DNA of 64,000 bases from Serilophus lunatus (taxonomy: Eukaryota > Chordata > Aves > Passeriformes > Eurylaimidae), in NCBI GenBank assembly GCA_013399895.1, contig VXBA01000881.1:4465851-4529850 (forward strand), read 5' to 3'. How positions within the stretch are numbered: the stretch's first letter is position 1; every line of letters begins with the position of its first letter. The notes under the pieces were generated by a model. The model ran no database searches. It was not told the DNA's origin and worked only from the letters and a program-made list of their open reading frames with translations. The position numbers were made by a program, and so were the translations under genes. Below, one piece after another: positions 11,517 through 24,700 of this stretch.

Positions 11517-11743
11517 GTCACAGCATATCCTGTGTTGGAAGAGATCCACAGGGATCATCCAGTCCAGCCCCTGGCCCTGCACAGACACCCCAACAATCCC
11601 ACCCCGTCCCTGCTGTCCAAACCCTCCTGGAGCTCTGGCAGCCTTGGGGCCGTGACCAAACCCTGGGGAGCCTGGGCAGTGCCCAACCACCCTCTGGGGG
11701 GAGAACCTTCCCCTGAGCTCCAACCTAAACCTCCCCTGACACA
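11517..11743 (-). mobile_element. CR1 LINE fragment, GC-rich subfamily
   Basis: On the minus strand this reads the 'cagagggtggttgggcactg' module. On the + strand one sees 'cagcatatcctgtgttggaa', 'ccctgcacagacacccc', 'ccctcctggagctctggc' and 'gcccaaccaccctctggg'. The same module occurs at 29.1 and 45.0 kb. Confidence 0.85.
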
Positions 11744-13168
11744 TTTGCAGTCCATAGTTGCTGGTGTCTTCTGGAAAACCCATGACTGTGCAGCTCCCCA
11801 GAGGAAGTTGTACCATCCCTTCCAGTGTTCGAGGAGCGCCTGGAACAGCACCGGCCGCCTAAGAGTGCTCCCCCTCCTTCACATACTTATTTTCCAGCTA
11901 TGTCTCATTGTTTTTTTGACATCAGGCTCTTACTCCACCCTTGAAAACAAAGAAGTCCCTGGAAAATGTGTGCTAGGCCTTTTCTTTCCTATTTTCTTTC
12001 CTCACAGAGAAGGCCGGGAAGTGCGAGGGACTTGCCAGCACTTCTTCTTTCCATTTCCTTGAGTCCATTTCTCTTCCAAGCTGATGATCTTTGTGCCAGC
12101 TGCAGTCTCTTCTCCTTGGGCAGGGTATGCTCCTGGAAGGTCCTCTGTCTCAAAAACACAGGCAGACAGAAACTGTTTAGTGGAAGGGCACTGGGACACC
12201 ACTCCTGCTTCCTCTTCTCAGAAGAAACTCTTGTGGGAGTCAGAGAAAGAAGAAAATTGTTTGGCAAGTTGAACAGAATGTTCTATTAACTTGCCACAGC
12301 TCAGAATGGATTTTTTCTGGGGTTTTCCAAGGAGTCCAAAACAGTGAATGTACAACCTGCTTAGGAACACAATGACATATGGAAAGCAGGCTTTTAAAAG
12401 GATGATATTCCTGTTGATTCCCAGCTCTCCTCTGACTCAGGATGGCTGTGGCCACACCGACCTGAGGGCAGGGCTTGTCTTGAACACTGGGCATTCACAG
12501 GGTGGGATGCTGGTGGTACAACACCCATGGAGGGCCAGGGTGTGACAAATCCCATGCCTGTGTGAGGGTGGGACCATCCAGGATTGATCCTGGGACCAGT
12601 GATGCTGCTACAACACAGACAGTGTGGCTGGTCAGACTCACCTGCAGGCAGGTGTTTTCCTGCCTGTTTTTCCTGCCACTTTTCCTTCCTACCCCTTCCC
12701 AAACCTTACAGTGGGTCCTGCCCCTCATTTTTGAATTATCTCAGCCCAGGACAACAAAGGAACAACAAAGATAGATCCAGGATCCTCTGCAAGCTCTGGC
12801 AAGTCACGGACAATGATTTTAGATTGTCTGCATTTTCACGAGCCCTCCTTGAAGCGTATCTTTGCCTTCACCATCTCCCAAAAGTAGTTGCACAAAATGA
12901 GCCACCATCCAAGCAAATATTTACCATATCCTGCCTGAGGTTTATGTTTCCTAATCCACAATAAAACAACATAACATTGCCTCACCTCCCCATCATCAGA
13001 TAGATGCTCAAAATCACAAAACAGTGTCAACAGAGAAACTAAAAACAGTGACAGATACATTTATAGAAGGCACAGAGGATTTTAAAAGGCAAATTTTCAC
13101 TATTGAATATGTATGAACCACCCCCACTGGATACAGCCCCTGGGACTAAGTAATACAAGGAAGTTCCC
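11744..13168. other. Intergenic DNA between TNFSF8 and TNFSF15, part 3
   Basis: Pyrimidine-rich and mildly GC-rich. Several overlapping open frames of up to about 130 codons on both strands have no conserved motif and overlap each other, which argues for chance. No gene called. Confidence 0.5.
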
Positions 13169-13290
13169 AGAGTATCATTGACCAGGATCCAAAGGCTATG
13201 AAAGCAGAATTAATCCAGCGTGGCAGCTTAGACTCAGTTTAGTTTGGAGACATTTCAACAATACTCAATTATATGGTTAAACCACAAATC
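13169..13290 (+). repeat. Left copy of a long direct repeat flanking a CR1 insertion
   Basis: Starts agagtatcattga, contains ggatccaaaggctatgaaag, and ends accacaaatc. It matches 13621-13750 over its length with scattered substitutions and one small indel. It ends where the CR1 tail begins, as a target-site duplication would. Confidence 0.85.
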
Positions 13291-13620
13291 ACAGAATCAT
13301 AGAATATTAAGGGGTTGGAAGAGATCTTAAAGATCATTTCTTTCCACCGCCCTATCATGGGCAGGGACACCTCCCACTCTCCCAGGTTGCTCAAGACATT
13401 ATTTAATCTGGCCTTGAACACTTCCAGGGATGGGGCGCCCACAAGTTCCCTGGGCAACTTGTTCCAGTGTCTCACCACCTCCACAGGAAAGACTTTCTTC
13501 CCTATATCTAATCTAAATCTTCCCTTTCAATTTGTACCATTTCCCCTTGTCCTGTCCCTACAGTTCCTGATGAAGAATCCCTCACTGGTTCCCTGCAGCC
13601 CCTTTCAGATACTGGAGAAC
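13288..13620 (-). mobile_element. CR1 LINE fragment between long direct repeats
   Basis: On the + strand: the tail aatcacagaatcatagaat, 'ggttggaagagatcttaaag', 'cttccagggatggggcgc', 'tttccccttgtcctgtccct' and 'cagcccctttcagatactgg'. It fills the space between the two long direct repeats almost exactly. Confidence 0.92.
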
Positions 13621-13750
13621 AGAGTATCCTTGATAGGATCCAAAGGCTATGAAAGCAGAATAAATCCCATGTGGCAGCTTGGACTTAACATAGTCTGGAG
13701 ACATTTCAACTGTACATCACATATTGGGTTGTGTACTTCAACCACAAATC
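13621..13750 (+). repeat. Right copy of a long direct repeat flanking a CR1 insertion
   Basis: Starts agagtatccttgat and ends accacaaatc. It is about 130 bp against 122 bp for the left copy, with the length difference near 13715-13740. By eye roughly four of five positions match the left copy. Confidence 0.85.
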
Positions 13751-16700
13751 GACATCTTCAAGGGAAAGTTTTGTACTGGAAGAAGTTAAATTCTGTTAAT
13801 GTCTTCTATTCTTAGAGTGAAAGTGAAATTTCAGTGCATTTCTCTATTCAAAGTGTTGCTATTTAATCATGATTTCTGCTTTTCAGAATATTTTGGTTTA
13901 CTTGAAATAATTTCATGTTGACGTGTGGAGTATTACAAGTTCAGACTCAGTATAATGAGATAGAAGGAATGGCCAAAAAACATCTAACCTCATACTGGAA
14001 AATAATTATTTATCTCATATAATGTAAAGCCTTTTAAATCCTCTTGTAATTATTTTCTAGAAAATATTAAGGAAAAGCAGTCACAGACTCTCACCAACTG
14101 GATGCCCTACACTTGGTAAATGACATTTATACATTTATTCATGTGCATTGCTCTCATTATTTTCCTTTTGATGATGAAAATGAACAAGCTCCTCTCCCTT
14201 CACAGCTACCAGATAGGAAGCCCAGTTGCCCAGACAAAGACCCATTTTAACTTCCACACTCTCCACAAGTCCTGAGCCAGTGCCTTGTTCCATATGGAGC
14301 AGCTGTCCCAGTCCATCCTCAGCTGTGACACAAACCCAGCACATCATTTCTTTGGCTGGGACAAGGCACTAATGAAGTCAGCCTGATTTTCATAGCAGTC
14401 AGGCCTGGACATACCAAGGCCATGGTGAGTCAGGGAAAACCCCTGAACTGCACTTTTCCATTCCCCAATGAAGTAAATGTCACCACCCAGAGAATTTCTT
14501 TGGGACCACCGGCATTTCTCCTAGCACTGGAAAGTGCCTTTAGCTCCCTGTTCCCTGTCCTCTCTCCCTGCCAAAGGGACAAAGGCATAAACAGAGCTGC
14601 AAGATAAGCTGGCAAATCTTTATCCCTAAAAGAGACCCTGCAGGTTTCCAAATAAACCACCAAAAAACCCCAGGTTCTGATTCATCCAGCGAATCATTTT
14701 GGTGGGGAATGGGAGGAAATCACTGAGGGCAGATGATGGAGCAATGATTTCATAAACAATTTTATTAGATATTGAGGCACTTGGCACCTATTACAAACCA
14801 ACAGTAAGGCTTTGATAGCAACTTGCACATCACACAGGAGAGGACACTGTGAATCTGTCCAGAATCTCTGAAGAGAGGCGTAGGATCAAATCTTGTGCAA
14901 GTGGAACATGTGTTTGATCTAAGTCAATGATGAACCTTGTAGGAACATTTGATGATAGCATGTACTACCCTGCTGAAAGCAAAAAGTGACTTGAGAATGA
15001 GCGTGTCTCATGAGACATGAGCCAGCTATTTAGTCTAATAACACATTCATTAAATATGTTCAGCTCTTTTCAGACTTTATTATGTGATGAAACAGGTAGT
15101 GACACCATCTTTCCCACTTTCTTCTGAAACTGAGCAAGGAGCTCCATTAAGAAGTGGGGGGATGAGAAGAACCAAGACAAAGGTCACAAGCCCAGGAGCT
15201 AAATCGATTTGTCTTATATTTTCCGTGCTCCTTTTTGATGCTGGGCTTCTTGCTCTTACATAACTTAGATAACCTCACGGTGACGTCCTCACGGGGCAGG
15301 TCTTCCTCGTTCCCATTTCACATGTGTTTAGACCTGCCCACGAGGTACAGCCTCCACCACAACCACAGTGCCCTGAAACAGCTTCTCCTCTTTTCAAAGG
15401 GCTTAAAATATTAAACAGAGATGAATGTCCACATTAATTAAAGATGCAGAGGAATAACCAGAAGCTCACTGATCATTATTTTATGTTACTCTTTTCATTA
15501 ACATCAAAGCAAGACCTCAAGTTCTTGTTACATTTCCCATCATAACTTCTCTCATTTGTGCCTAAATCTGCACTGTGCATGTTAGGGAGTCCTGCATGTG
15601 TTTTCTGCTACTCTTGGTCTTCTTCTGAAACACACAGATGTTGGGCTCTTTAATTGGAAACACGACATTTGACGAGGCACTACCAGACATTGCAAAAACA
15701 ATGGGGATCTGGCCAGGCTGCTGAATGACTCCAGGACTCGGGCCAATTCAGTAAACAATTAGGCTGCTTCTGGCAGGAAGTGAAGATTGAATTTTGGGAG
15801 ACAAACTTTCAGAAAAGAAAAGCTGGACGTAGTAAATTAAATTACTTGTCACAGATCTTGGGTCCAGATCCATTCTAAGCAGAGACTGCTCAGCACCTCC
15901 TCCCACTGCACCCACCGAAAAAGAAAGGGCAAAAAGGAAAAGGGCATTTCAGCTCTGGAAACATGGGTTTTCTGCTTTGTCTGACCTCCTAGTGCCCCTG
16001 CTGAGCTTCCAAAAAATGGTCAACCTTTTCTGCTCTTCCTCTCCTGCTACAGGAAACTTGATCTGTGGACAAGCACAGAACTGTGGGAAGGACTGGGCTT
16101 CCCCTGCCCCAGAGAACACCCTTCTACCACAGCTCCTCTGTGCTGCTGATGATACAGCTTTCCTGGAATACTTCCAGTCCTCACTCTCATGATCCTGGGC
16201 TGCTGCCAGCCGTGTCTGGTATGTGGGATCCTACGTCAGGGAGTCCAATTCCAACACACAGCTGGGGGAAGCCTCCTGGCTCCCTGGACCTGCACCATCC
16301 TTGGGGAAGGCTGAGTGTGCTCTACATGTTGCTCAAGTGTCCATGAGGTGAAGATCTCTCAAAAGAGGTCAAAAGGAGAGTGGGGCACCCCCTGCCTTCT
16401 CAGCAGCTCTGCCCAATACAAGCTACCAAAGGCAGAGACATCTCACCTGGTCTCTGAGTGTCCTCTGCATGTCTGCCATGCAGGTCTGCCAGCAAACCCA
16501 GAGCTCCACAAACCCCTGTCCCTGGATGACTCACAGCAGTTGCTTTAGTCTTCCTTCTGCTTTCTCCAACTCTGCTCCTGGTTGTCATTTCCGAAATAGA
16601 AAAATGAAACAGTGACATGTGTAAAGTTCCAGTGCCCTGTCTCCTCTGCTGGCCAGTGTTGTCTCATTCTCATCCTTGACCTCTCTCAGTGGCACGTGGC

Positions 16701-18398
16701 CATGTCTGCTCTTTCATGGAGCAATAGTTATCACTGCAGTCGTATTTCACCAGGTAGCAAAACATCTCCCTCAAAAATCTCAGATAAAGTTATATAAAGC
16801 TTTAGGCAGTGATAACTGGACCCCTCCCAAAGCAATAAAGAGAACTATGTCAGAAAAGTGTTTTGCTTGTCACTTCTCACAGTGAAGCAAACCTGGAGGA
16901 ATTAGCTCAGGAAATAGTGGGAATTTGGCTACAGAACCAGAGATACTTTCTATACTATCTATACTTTCTATACTATCTGAGACATGAGAAACTTGAAACC
17001 ACAATGGTGTTATTTAAATGATTATTCACATTATCTGCTTTAATTAATTGGAGTCCTTGGCTGAAAGACTTACATTTACATAAGCAAGACTGTCACAGGC
17101 ACAAATCAGTTTGGCCACGGCTTTCTTTTGCCAAGTCTTGGCATCTTCCCAGGGCAAGTTGAAGCACCTCTCTGATCTTCATCAAAAGCCATAGAACACA
17201 CTCCATTTTGATTTCATTAGATTGGGAATAAACACTCATATTTTACTAGCACTGCCCCAAACCCAACACTACCAGCTGCCTACAGAGCAAGAGCTGGGAT
17301 TCCTCTTCCCTGGATTTTGGTGCTCCCTGGGCCAAAAGAACATTGTCATCCTGCTGTGATTACAGAGAATGTTATCTCTCCTCACATTCCTTTTGAGCAT
17401 AGGAACATGGAAAGACATTTATTCCAAATTCCTTTTTCCCTTGGCAGCTCTGGGGCTCCCTGAAGCTGCAACTCCCACGTCATTCCTCAGTGCCTTTTTT
17501 GGGAAGGAGTTACAGAGGAGTTTCTCTGGGTGAGGGAGGCCTTCTCAGACACCTCCAGATGTGGAGGAGAGGAAACACTTTACAGAGAGTGTGTTGAGGC
17601 AAGCAATGGGATTTTCACCCCATGTGGTGACATGTGTGAGCTTCCAGGATTTTACTTTCTTTCTTTTCCTCCAGCTGCATTTTTATGCAAATCATATCTA
17701 GAGATGGAAGCAAGTATTTTTCACTGGAAATGTGAATAATAATGTAAGAATATAAAGATTTCTCCTATTTCTGGAAGTTTCCTTTCATCCTTGGGAATTT
17801 TTTTTTTTAATCACAGCTGGAGATTTTTTGTGAATTAGACAGGGTTGTTCTGCTTTGTCAGCAAACTGAGAAAATTGAATATTGCAACTAAAAATAAAAT
17901 TTGTAATTTTTCTTAAATACTTTCTGACTCAATCAATTCTTTTTTACATGTTAACCATGGATCACATCCTCATCAGGAGCCAGATGAAGTCCTACCATGC
18001 CATGGTCACCAGCTTTGTTCCCAGAACATTCCCCACAGGAAATGTGTGACAGGTGGCTGTCATGAAATGTCCTTACTGCAGAGTGTTCAAAATGACCACA
18101 GGAAAGCTTGTGAGATGTCAAAGCTTCTGATTCAGCTCAGACAGAACCCACTTCCCAAACAGTGCTGAAGGTGTGGGAGGGGTGTTCATGTGGCTGCAGG
18201 GATTGTGATGCTGCTCTGAAGCACCACGTCAAAGGCTCAGATGGTCTCAGAGGAGTTTCCAGATGGAACTTGCTTCAATTCAAGGTTACAACCAAGAGGT
18301 CCTGGCACTCCTGGGTCTCCTCAGGAGGGGCACAGGCTGCCAGCTGGGAAAATAGGGAGAAAACATGAGCAGAAGAGGGCAGTTTTTCTCTTAGTTGT
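13751..18398. other. Intergenic DNA between TNFSF8 and TNFSF15, part 4
   Basis: No gene recognised in this 4.6-kb stretch. AT-rich unique sequence with a perfect 18-bp tandem duplication at 16943-16978. The overlapping open frames (at most about 93 codons) look like chance. Confidence 0.5.
16943..16978 (+). repeat. Perfect 18-bp tandem duplication
   Basis: Two identical, directly adjacent copies of atactttctatactatct. Each unit itself contains a near-repeat of 'ctatacta'. Confidence 0.95.
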
Positions 18399-18905
18399 AG
18401 AATCACAGAATGGCTTGGATTGAAAGGGATTTAAATCTCATCTCATTCCACCTCCTGCCATGGACAGGGACACCTTCCACTAACCCAGGTCGCTTCAACC
18501 TGTCCTTGGACACTTCCAGGGATGGGGCAGCCACAGCTTCTCTGGGCACCCTGTGCCAGGGCCTCCCCACCCTCACAGGGTTTCTTCCCAATATCCCATC
18601 TAACAAGTAGGTCTGTCAGGTTGAAGCCATTCCCCCTTGTCCTGTCACTCCAAGCTTGTAAATAGTGTCTCTCCACCTTTCTTGGCTCCCTTCAGGTCCT
18701 GAAAGGCCATAGGGAGGTGACCCTGAAGCTTCTCTTCTCCAGGCTGAACAATCCCAACTCTCCCAGCCTTTCCCCACAGCAGAGCTGCTCCATCCCTCTG
18801 ATCATCTCCTTTGGACTCTCTCCAGCAGCTCCAGGTCTTTCCTGTGCTGTTCCCCAGCTCTGGAGGCAGCTCTGCAGGTGGAGTCTCATCTGTGGGGATC
18901 AGGAG
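18399..18905 (-). mobile_element. CR1 LINE fragment, longer copy with decayed reverse-transcriptase C-terminus
   Basis: About 500 bp. It begins tagaatcacagaatggcttgg and runs past 'cttgtcctgtcactcc', 'cttctcttctccaggctgaa', 'catccctctgatcatctcct' and 'ctccccagctctggagg'-like text. On the minus strand fragments such as LFSLEK and a QLCCGE segment of the CR1 ORF2 end can be read in broken frames. Confidence 0.92.
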
Positions 18906-21494
18906 ACACGTGGGGGACATCGTGGAGCTCTGAGAACAGAGCTGGGTTAGGGTTAGGAGTTTGTCCCCACCTTCACTTGCTGCAGCCCAAACTGGAGGAG
19001 CCTTTGTCCTGTGGTAGTTTTTCAAGGAAAGCAGAAGTGCTTGAGGTGATACAGGGGGAAGCATCAAAAGCTAAAGCAATGCCCTAAAATCCACCTGTGC
19101 AAAAGCTGACATAAGTGGAGGAGGCCTGAGCCTGATTTCAGACCCAAGTTTTCCCATTTCTGCACTCAGTCATTTCCAGGCTTCTCTGGAAGACGTGCTG
19201 GAAAGCCAGATGAAAAGTAGTTGGCAATTACAAGTTCAAGCATTCACTGGGGTCTGGTCCAGCTCACTCTGGTTTCCTCAGAGAACAGCCAGAATAGCTG
19301 AAAATGACGAATATGAAGTAAGATCCACAGGAAAGAATGTCACAGCAATGCGGACATGACGGTACCATTGGATTTATCCCACAGAAACTGTTGGCTGCCT
19401 CACACTCCTCCCAGATTTATCATGGAACTGCTCCAAATTCTGCTCCCCACAGCAAATCTTTTCTCTAAGTGAAAATATTTTTTCAAAATTACTTGTTTTA
19501 GCACATTCTTTTTCTACATGAACAACTAAATAAATAAAGGTCCTGCAGAGGAAAATAATTCGGCAACTCTTTCTGTCCAGTTGAATAAAGACATAGGAGA
19601 CAAGTCTGGAAATGTGCTTGTGCATACTGTGTGCAAAATACTTTGTATTTTGTAGGGGGTTTTGTTTGTATTAAAATAAAATGCTCTGTTCTCATAGGAA
19701 CTGTCTTGTGCTATTACAGCCATGGGTTTTATTGTGGCATTGCTAAACTCAGGTTATAGTTGAATTTATTTGCTGCGGGCCAGGTTCAGATGTTTCAATT
19801 TGTTTTCTTCCAGTACAGAATGAAAAGATGAAAACTATTTCCTGAATATAATTCCTTAATTTGTCTGCTATTTAACCTAAGAAGAGTCAAGATGCTTCTT
19901 CTAATTTTGACCAAAGCAGAGAAAAATATGGATTAGATTATTTTAAAATTGATCAAATTAAGTTGAAACAGGACAATGAAATATTATTGAAATGAAACCT
20001 AAGGAGGATTATTCTTGACAGGCAGCACCACTTTGCCAAAAGTTTTCAGTTCATTCAAGCAAAATTTCTTTCCAGAGGAAAAATATTTTTATCAGAAATG
20101 TTCCAATCAGGACCTGGCTCAGAGTGAAGTGTCAAGGGATGGATGTGCTCTGGGTTGAAGTTTTGCATCTCACCCTCTTTGCACTGAACCAGTTTAGCTC
20201 TCTGAGCTGTTCAGCCACAGGCAGGGCTGTGCCTTGGGCTGTGCTGCTCATATTCTCTGCCATTTCATGGCTTTTATTTGGGAACCACATGAGCTGATCA
20301 TTCCAGCCCATAAAAGGCAGCAAGCGGCCTGTCTGGAAACATAAACCCCAGTGAAGGGGTTTCCAGTCAGACCAAGAGCTAATTAGATCCATGAGCTAAT
20401 GGATGTTAAATTACAGTAATTTTCTTTGATGTTGCCAGACCAAGTTTCCTTTGAGTCCTTCTGTCCTGGATAGTCCTTCCCTTCCATCCTGGTGCATTTT
20501 GTTATTTTCATGTTCTAATTGCACTAATTTGTTGCAGCAAAGGCCTTTAGCGCTGCAGGATTTGTGTGCACAGCATGAAACAACCTCTGTTCAATTCCTC
20601 TTGCAATGGACCTCAGAGGTGATACCAGAATTTTTTGAAGCAGGGCACAGAGGCAGAGACCATTGAGTGGTGTATTGACCAACACAACCTCCAAAAGCAA
20701 CTAAACAACCTCCAAAATAACCATTCCAGATGAGTATCACTGCATTAGCACCAAGGAGCAGAATCACATTAACACAGCTGGTTTCCCAATGAAAAATAAA
20801 GACAAAAGAGAATCTTCAAAGTAAGTTCCCTTGGTTTTCTTCTCCACAGTCATTATGGAAGACAGTAGAAGTTTTGTGTTACATATCCTGGGAAAACATA
20901 AAAAGTCTCTTTGCACTACATCTGCAATATTAAACAGCCCAGAGATTAATCTAAACAACATTGATAAGACAGGTGAATATATTATTAAGAAGGAGGAACT
21001 TGAGGAAATCCACTTAATGATAACAACAACAATAGTGATACTAGTAATAATACAAATAGCCCTGATAAAAACAATTTCTGATGAAACTCTTAAGTGCTTC
21101 ACAAAGGTTGAACATGATGATTTTGGAGGTCTTCTTCAGCCTTAAGGATTCTGTGAAATAAGAAACCCAGTGTCATAGCCTGCATTTTCCTAACGTAAAT
21201 GCAAAGCTCAGACAAGCAAAGCACTGGCCAGGGCAGAAAACACAATTTTAAGCTTTTTTTAAGCACATTTTTAGCTACAGGTCAGTGTTCTGTCCTTTTC
21301 CTCCTCTCGAGGGCATTTTATGTATCAGCCGTAGCCAGCTCTCCAAGAAGCCTGTAATCATCTTTTAGCCACGGAGTCTGTGTGTTTATGCCTTGTACTG
21401 TTTGCATTCTCCACACCTCTAGTGATTTTCCTGGATCACCTTCAATTGGACATGCTGATACAGAGATAATAAACACACATACTTTCAAGGTGAA
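18906..21494. other. Intergenic DNA between TNFSF8 and TNFSF15, part 5
   Basis: No gene recognised. At 20831-21145 a 104-codon open frame and an overlapping antisense frame coincide with an AAC/AAT/ATA-rich low-complexity stretch. A decayed CR1-like tail (ggaggtcttcttcagcctta...ggattctgtga) may lie at about 21115-21160. Confidence 0.45.
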
Positions 21495-21708
21495 AGTGAG
21501 GAAATTTAGATTAGATATATGGAAGGAATTTTTTCCTGTGGGGGTGGGGAGGCCCTGGCACAGGTTGCCCAGAGAAGCTGTGGCTGCCCCATCCCTGGAA
21601 GTGTCCCGGGATGTGGGATAGTGGAAGGTGTCCCTGCCCATGGCAGGGGGTGGAATGAGATGGTTTTTAAGGTCCCTTCCAACTCAAACCAGCCTGGGAT
21701 TCCATGAC
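21495..21708 (+). mobile_element. CR1 LINE fragment, 3' end
   Basis: ttagattagatatatggaag, 'gaggccctggcacaggttgc', 'ccctggaagtgtcccgggat' (a deletion against 'aaggccaggttggagcaacc'), then 'ggtcccttccaactcaaacc' and the tail gggattccatga. Confidence 0.93.
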
Positions 21709-24700
21709 AGCTCTTCATACTGTTATTTCAGACAATTTTTCTACAGGAGCAGAATAAAAATCCCTTGAGACCAAGTGCTCCACAGCCTTGAAACACACAG
21801 ATCTCTTTGTCCATCTTTGCAAATCTTTTCCAAAGATGATGGTCCCCTAAATGACCATGTTCCCAGCATGGCAAAGAGATTCACACTCTAAGATCACAAA
21901 CCACCTGGGCTGGCTGAGGACATACGGTCATCCCAGGGTGGGAGGGCTGCCCTTGGCTCCCAGACTTGCTGCAGAGCCCTACCCTGGCACTTCAGCAAGG
22001 GGTGGCCCATGGCGTGTCACTCCACACTGTGTGCGCCAGGGATTGCGCAAGTGCTGCTGGTGATTTCCAGGAGCAGGACAACTTCTCTGCCAGGAGAACA
22101 GCAATGAGAACTATTCACCCTGTTGTATTTGCTGGCTGCTGTGAACAGCAAAGCATGGTTAAATCCATGAATGAGGAGTGACATGAATGGCTTGGGACTT
22201 ACAATAAGCCCTGTGTGTCCCACAGTGTTGAGCCTGTGAGGAGAGGCAGAGCAGAGGAGCTGTATCCCCCTGGATCGTGCCTGTGGCAGCACAATTTGGG
22301 AAAGGCATGCAAGAAAATAAAAGAATACAGACCTAGGGATGAGAGAAGCCTTTCTACTTGACTTCCCAGCTTTTTCATTTCCAAAGCTCTGTGATTTCCA
22401 CCAAAGACAGTAATTACTGTCCTTGAACTGATACCAAGCGACCCCAATGCCTTCTCAATACTCATTCTGAGCAGCAGTTCCACCTGATTCATCAGGGGAG
22501 ATTTTCCCCCCTCAAGACTTTGGGTAGCATCTTAAAATTCCAGAGGGCTCAGTGTGAAACATCACACAGGGAATTTGGGATTGAAGGTTGAACGCTGGAA
22601 GGAGACTATTCATTGGTGTAAAAGTATGTCCCAGAGAGGGGAGGGAGGAGTGGGGGAGGAAAGAATTTGAGAAGGTGAGAGAAATGGTGTCTCCAAAAAC
22701 TGATGGAAAGTTCAATGGAAAATCAAAAGTCTGCAAAGCCCAGGTAGGGAGGCAGGAATAGCTTTGTGATTTGAGTTCCTCCTTTTCCTCCCATCAGGTG
22801 GAGAAGGCTCATAGGAACAGGACAAAGGAAGCACAAGGACATCTTTCATCCAGTGTCTGCTCAAAATGAACACACTCGGATGATTTATTTCCCTTTATTT
22901 ATCAAGGTTGTTTTGCTGAAAGTTGCAGAAGTCACTGCAATGACCCTCCTGTAGTTTTCTACAGCTTTATTATCTTAAAATCATTGCTTTTCCAAAAAAA
23001 AGAGATTTTTTAGGATGTTTTTCCCCACTTGCTGTATGTCTCAATTTCAGATAACAGGTTAAGTTTCTGGGAATGGTGTTACAGCCTCCGTGGTATTTCT
23101 GCACGTGGAAGAGTTGCATTAGACATTACGAATAGATATTAAAGCTTTTCATGATTACTCACCTTCCAGCAACAGGAGAGAAGAGTTTAATCAATAATAA
23201 TTACAAATAAATGGACATTAATCTTTCAGCTACAGCCAATAGCATCTTGTGCCTGCCAAAGAAATGAGAACACAGAGCAAGATGACTTTGCAGATTTAAA
23301 AGTCATGTTGCTTAATCTACCTATGACAGGATAAGGGAGAGAGAGTGGGTGTGATTGGTGTCTGTTCTCTGTGTTAATCTCACACCACTAATCCTTTCCC
23401 AGTACTTCAAACTGACCCCCTAAACATATGTTGCTCAGATTCTCCAGGTGTTTCTGAAAGTCCTGGTCCATTTTCTTCAACTTGGTAGTGATGAGAATTT
23501 AACATAGAAAAGAAGTTGAGGAAGAAAAGAGGCTAAAACTCTTCTGCCTGCATTTTGTTTCATTAACTATGGCAGCTCTACATCCACAATCCATCTGCAC
23601 TTCCTTCCAGCCTCTCCTGTCCTTCCTTCTTTTGGAGCTGGGTGTAACTGGACCCATCTCAGAGCTGAAAGGGAAATACAGCTCTTTGGAAAGTCACTGT
23701 GGGCCTGGAGGAGCAGGAGATCCCTGGATCTGGGATGCCCTCTATAAGGCCATGCCATTGCTGCCTTATAATATGACCAGAATATTACAAAGTATTGATG
23801 TGTAAACTAGAGGCTAGTTGTGTGTAGCAAGGGGAAATTAGATGAGGAACATAAATATTTATGATGACTTTATGTTTAATCAAATGATGATTTATTTTTA
23901 TAATGTTAATTTAGAGGGTTCAAATCCCATCAGATCATCTAACAGGGCCTTCCAGAGGCAGAACATTTTGTCAAGCATTATGTCCTGACATGTGTAAGTA
24001 AAATTAGTTTAAATGACAACACAAAAACAAGCTGATGTTTAACCTGGGAAATGAGATGCACTTACAGATGGGAGCTACAGGACTCAGTATAATTTTGTGA
24101 CAAGGCACAGACTGCGCCATTAAATTGAGCATCTGTTTCTCAGCATTTTCCCCATATAACACCTGCAACATCAACTACCATCCTTTTATTTTGCCAAACC
24201 AGACAGGCTGCAAGTGGGAAAAAAATAACAAGCTGTTAGTGAATTTTGTTTCTCAAATAATTCTTTGATTCGAGTTTTTTTGTGGAAATGTAACTTTTAC
24301 TGCTTGATTTCTGTATGGATTTATACATAACTATACTCCAGAGTTCAGGTCTGCAAAAATAATGACCTTTAATTAGCTGCAGTCTGATCAGGCATTAAAA
24401 AAGTCATTTTGATTGAGGGACAGTCATATCCTGTGACAGGAGATAGAGATCCTTCTAAAAGCCACCAGCGAGCCTCTTATTTCGTCCACCGGAAATTTCG
24501 GCTCTGGGGTTCAGAACAAATTATTTCTCCTCTTCCGAGAGGTCATTGACTCATCAGCTTTGCCTAAACAACAGGACTGGGAGATGGGAGCTGTTACATC
24601 ACTTTTCCAGGCCCATGGACACACTGCAGCACGTGGGATCCCTATCTCCATGTCTGCAAGCCCACACTGGCACCTCCCTGAGCACTCAGATGTTGGGGTG

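Noticed and set aside
20764..21145. 104-codon frame with a hydrophobic stretch, and its antisense partner
   Set aside because: Coincides with AAC/AAT-rich low-complexity DNA open on both strands; no start or splice support.
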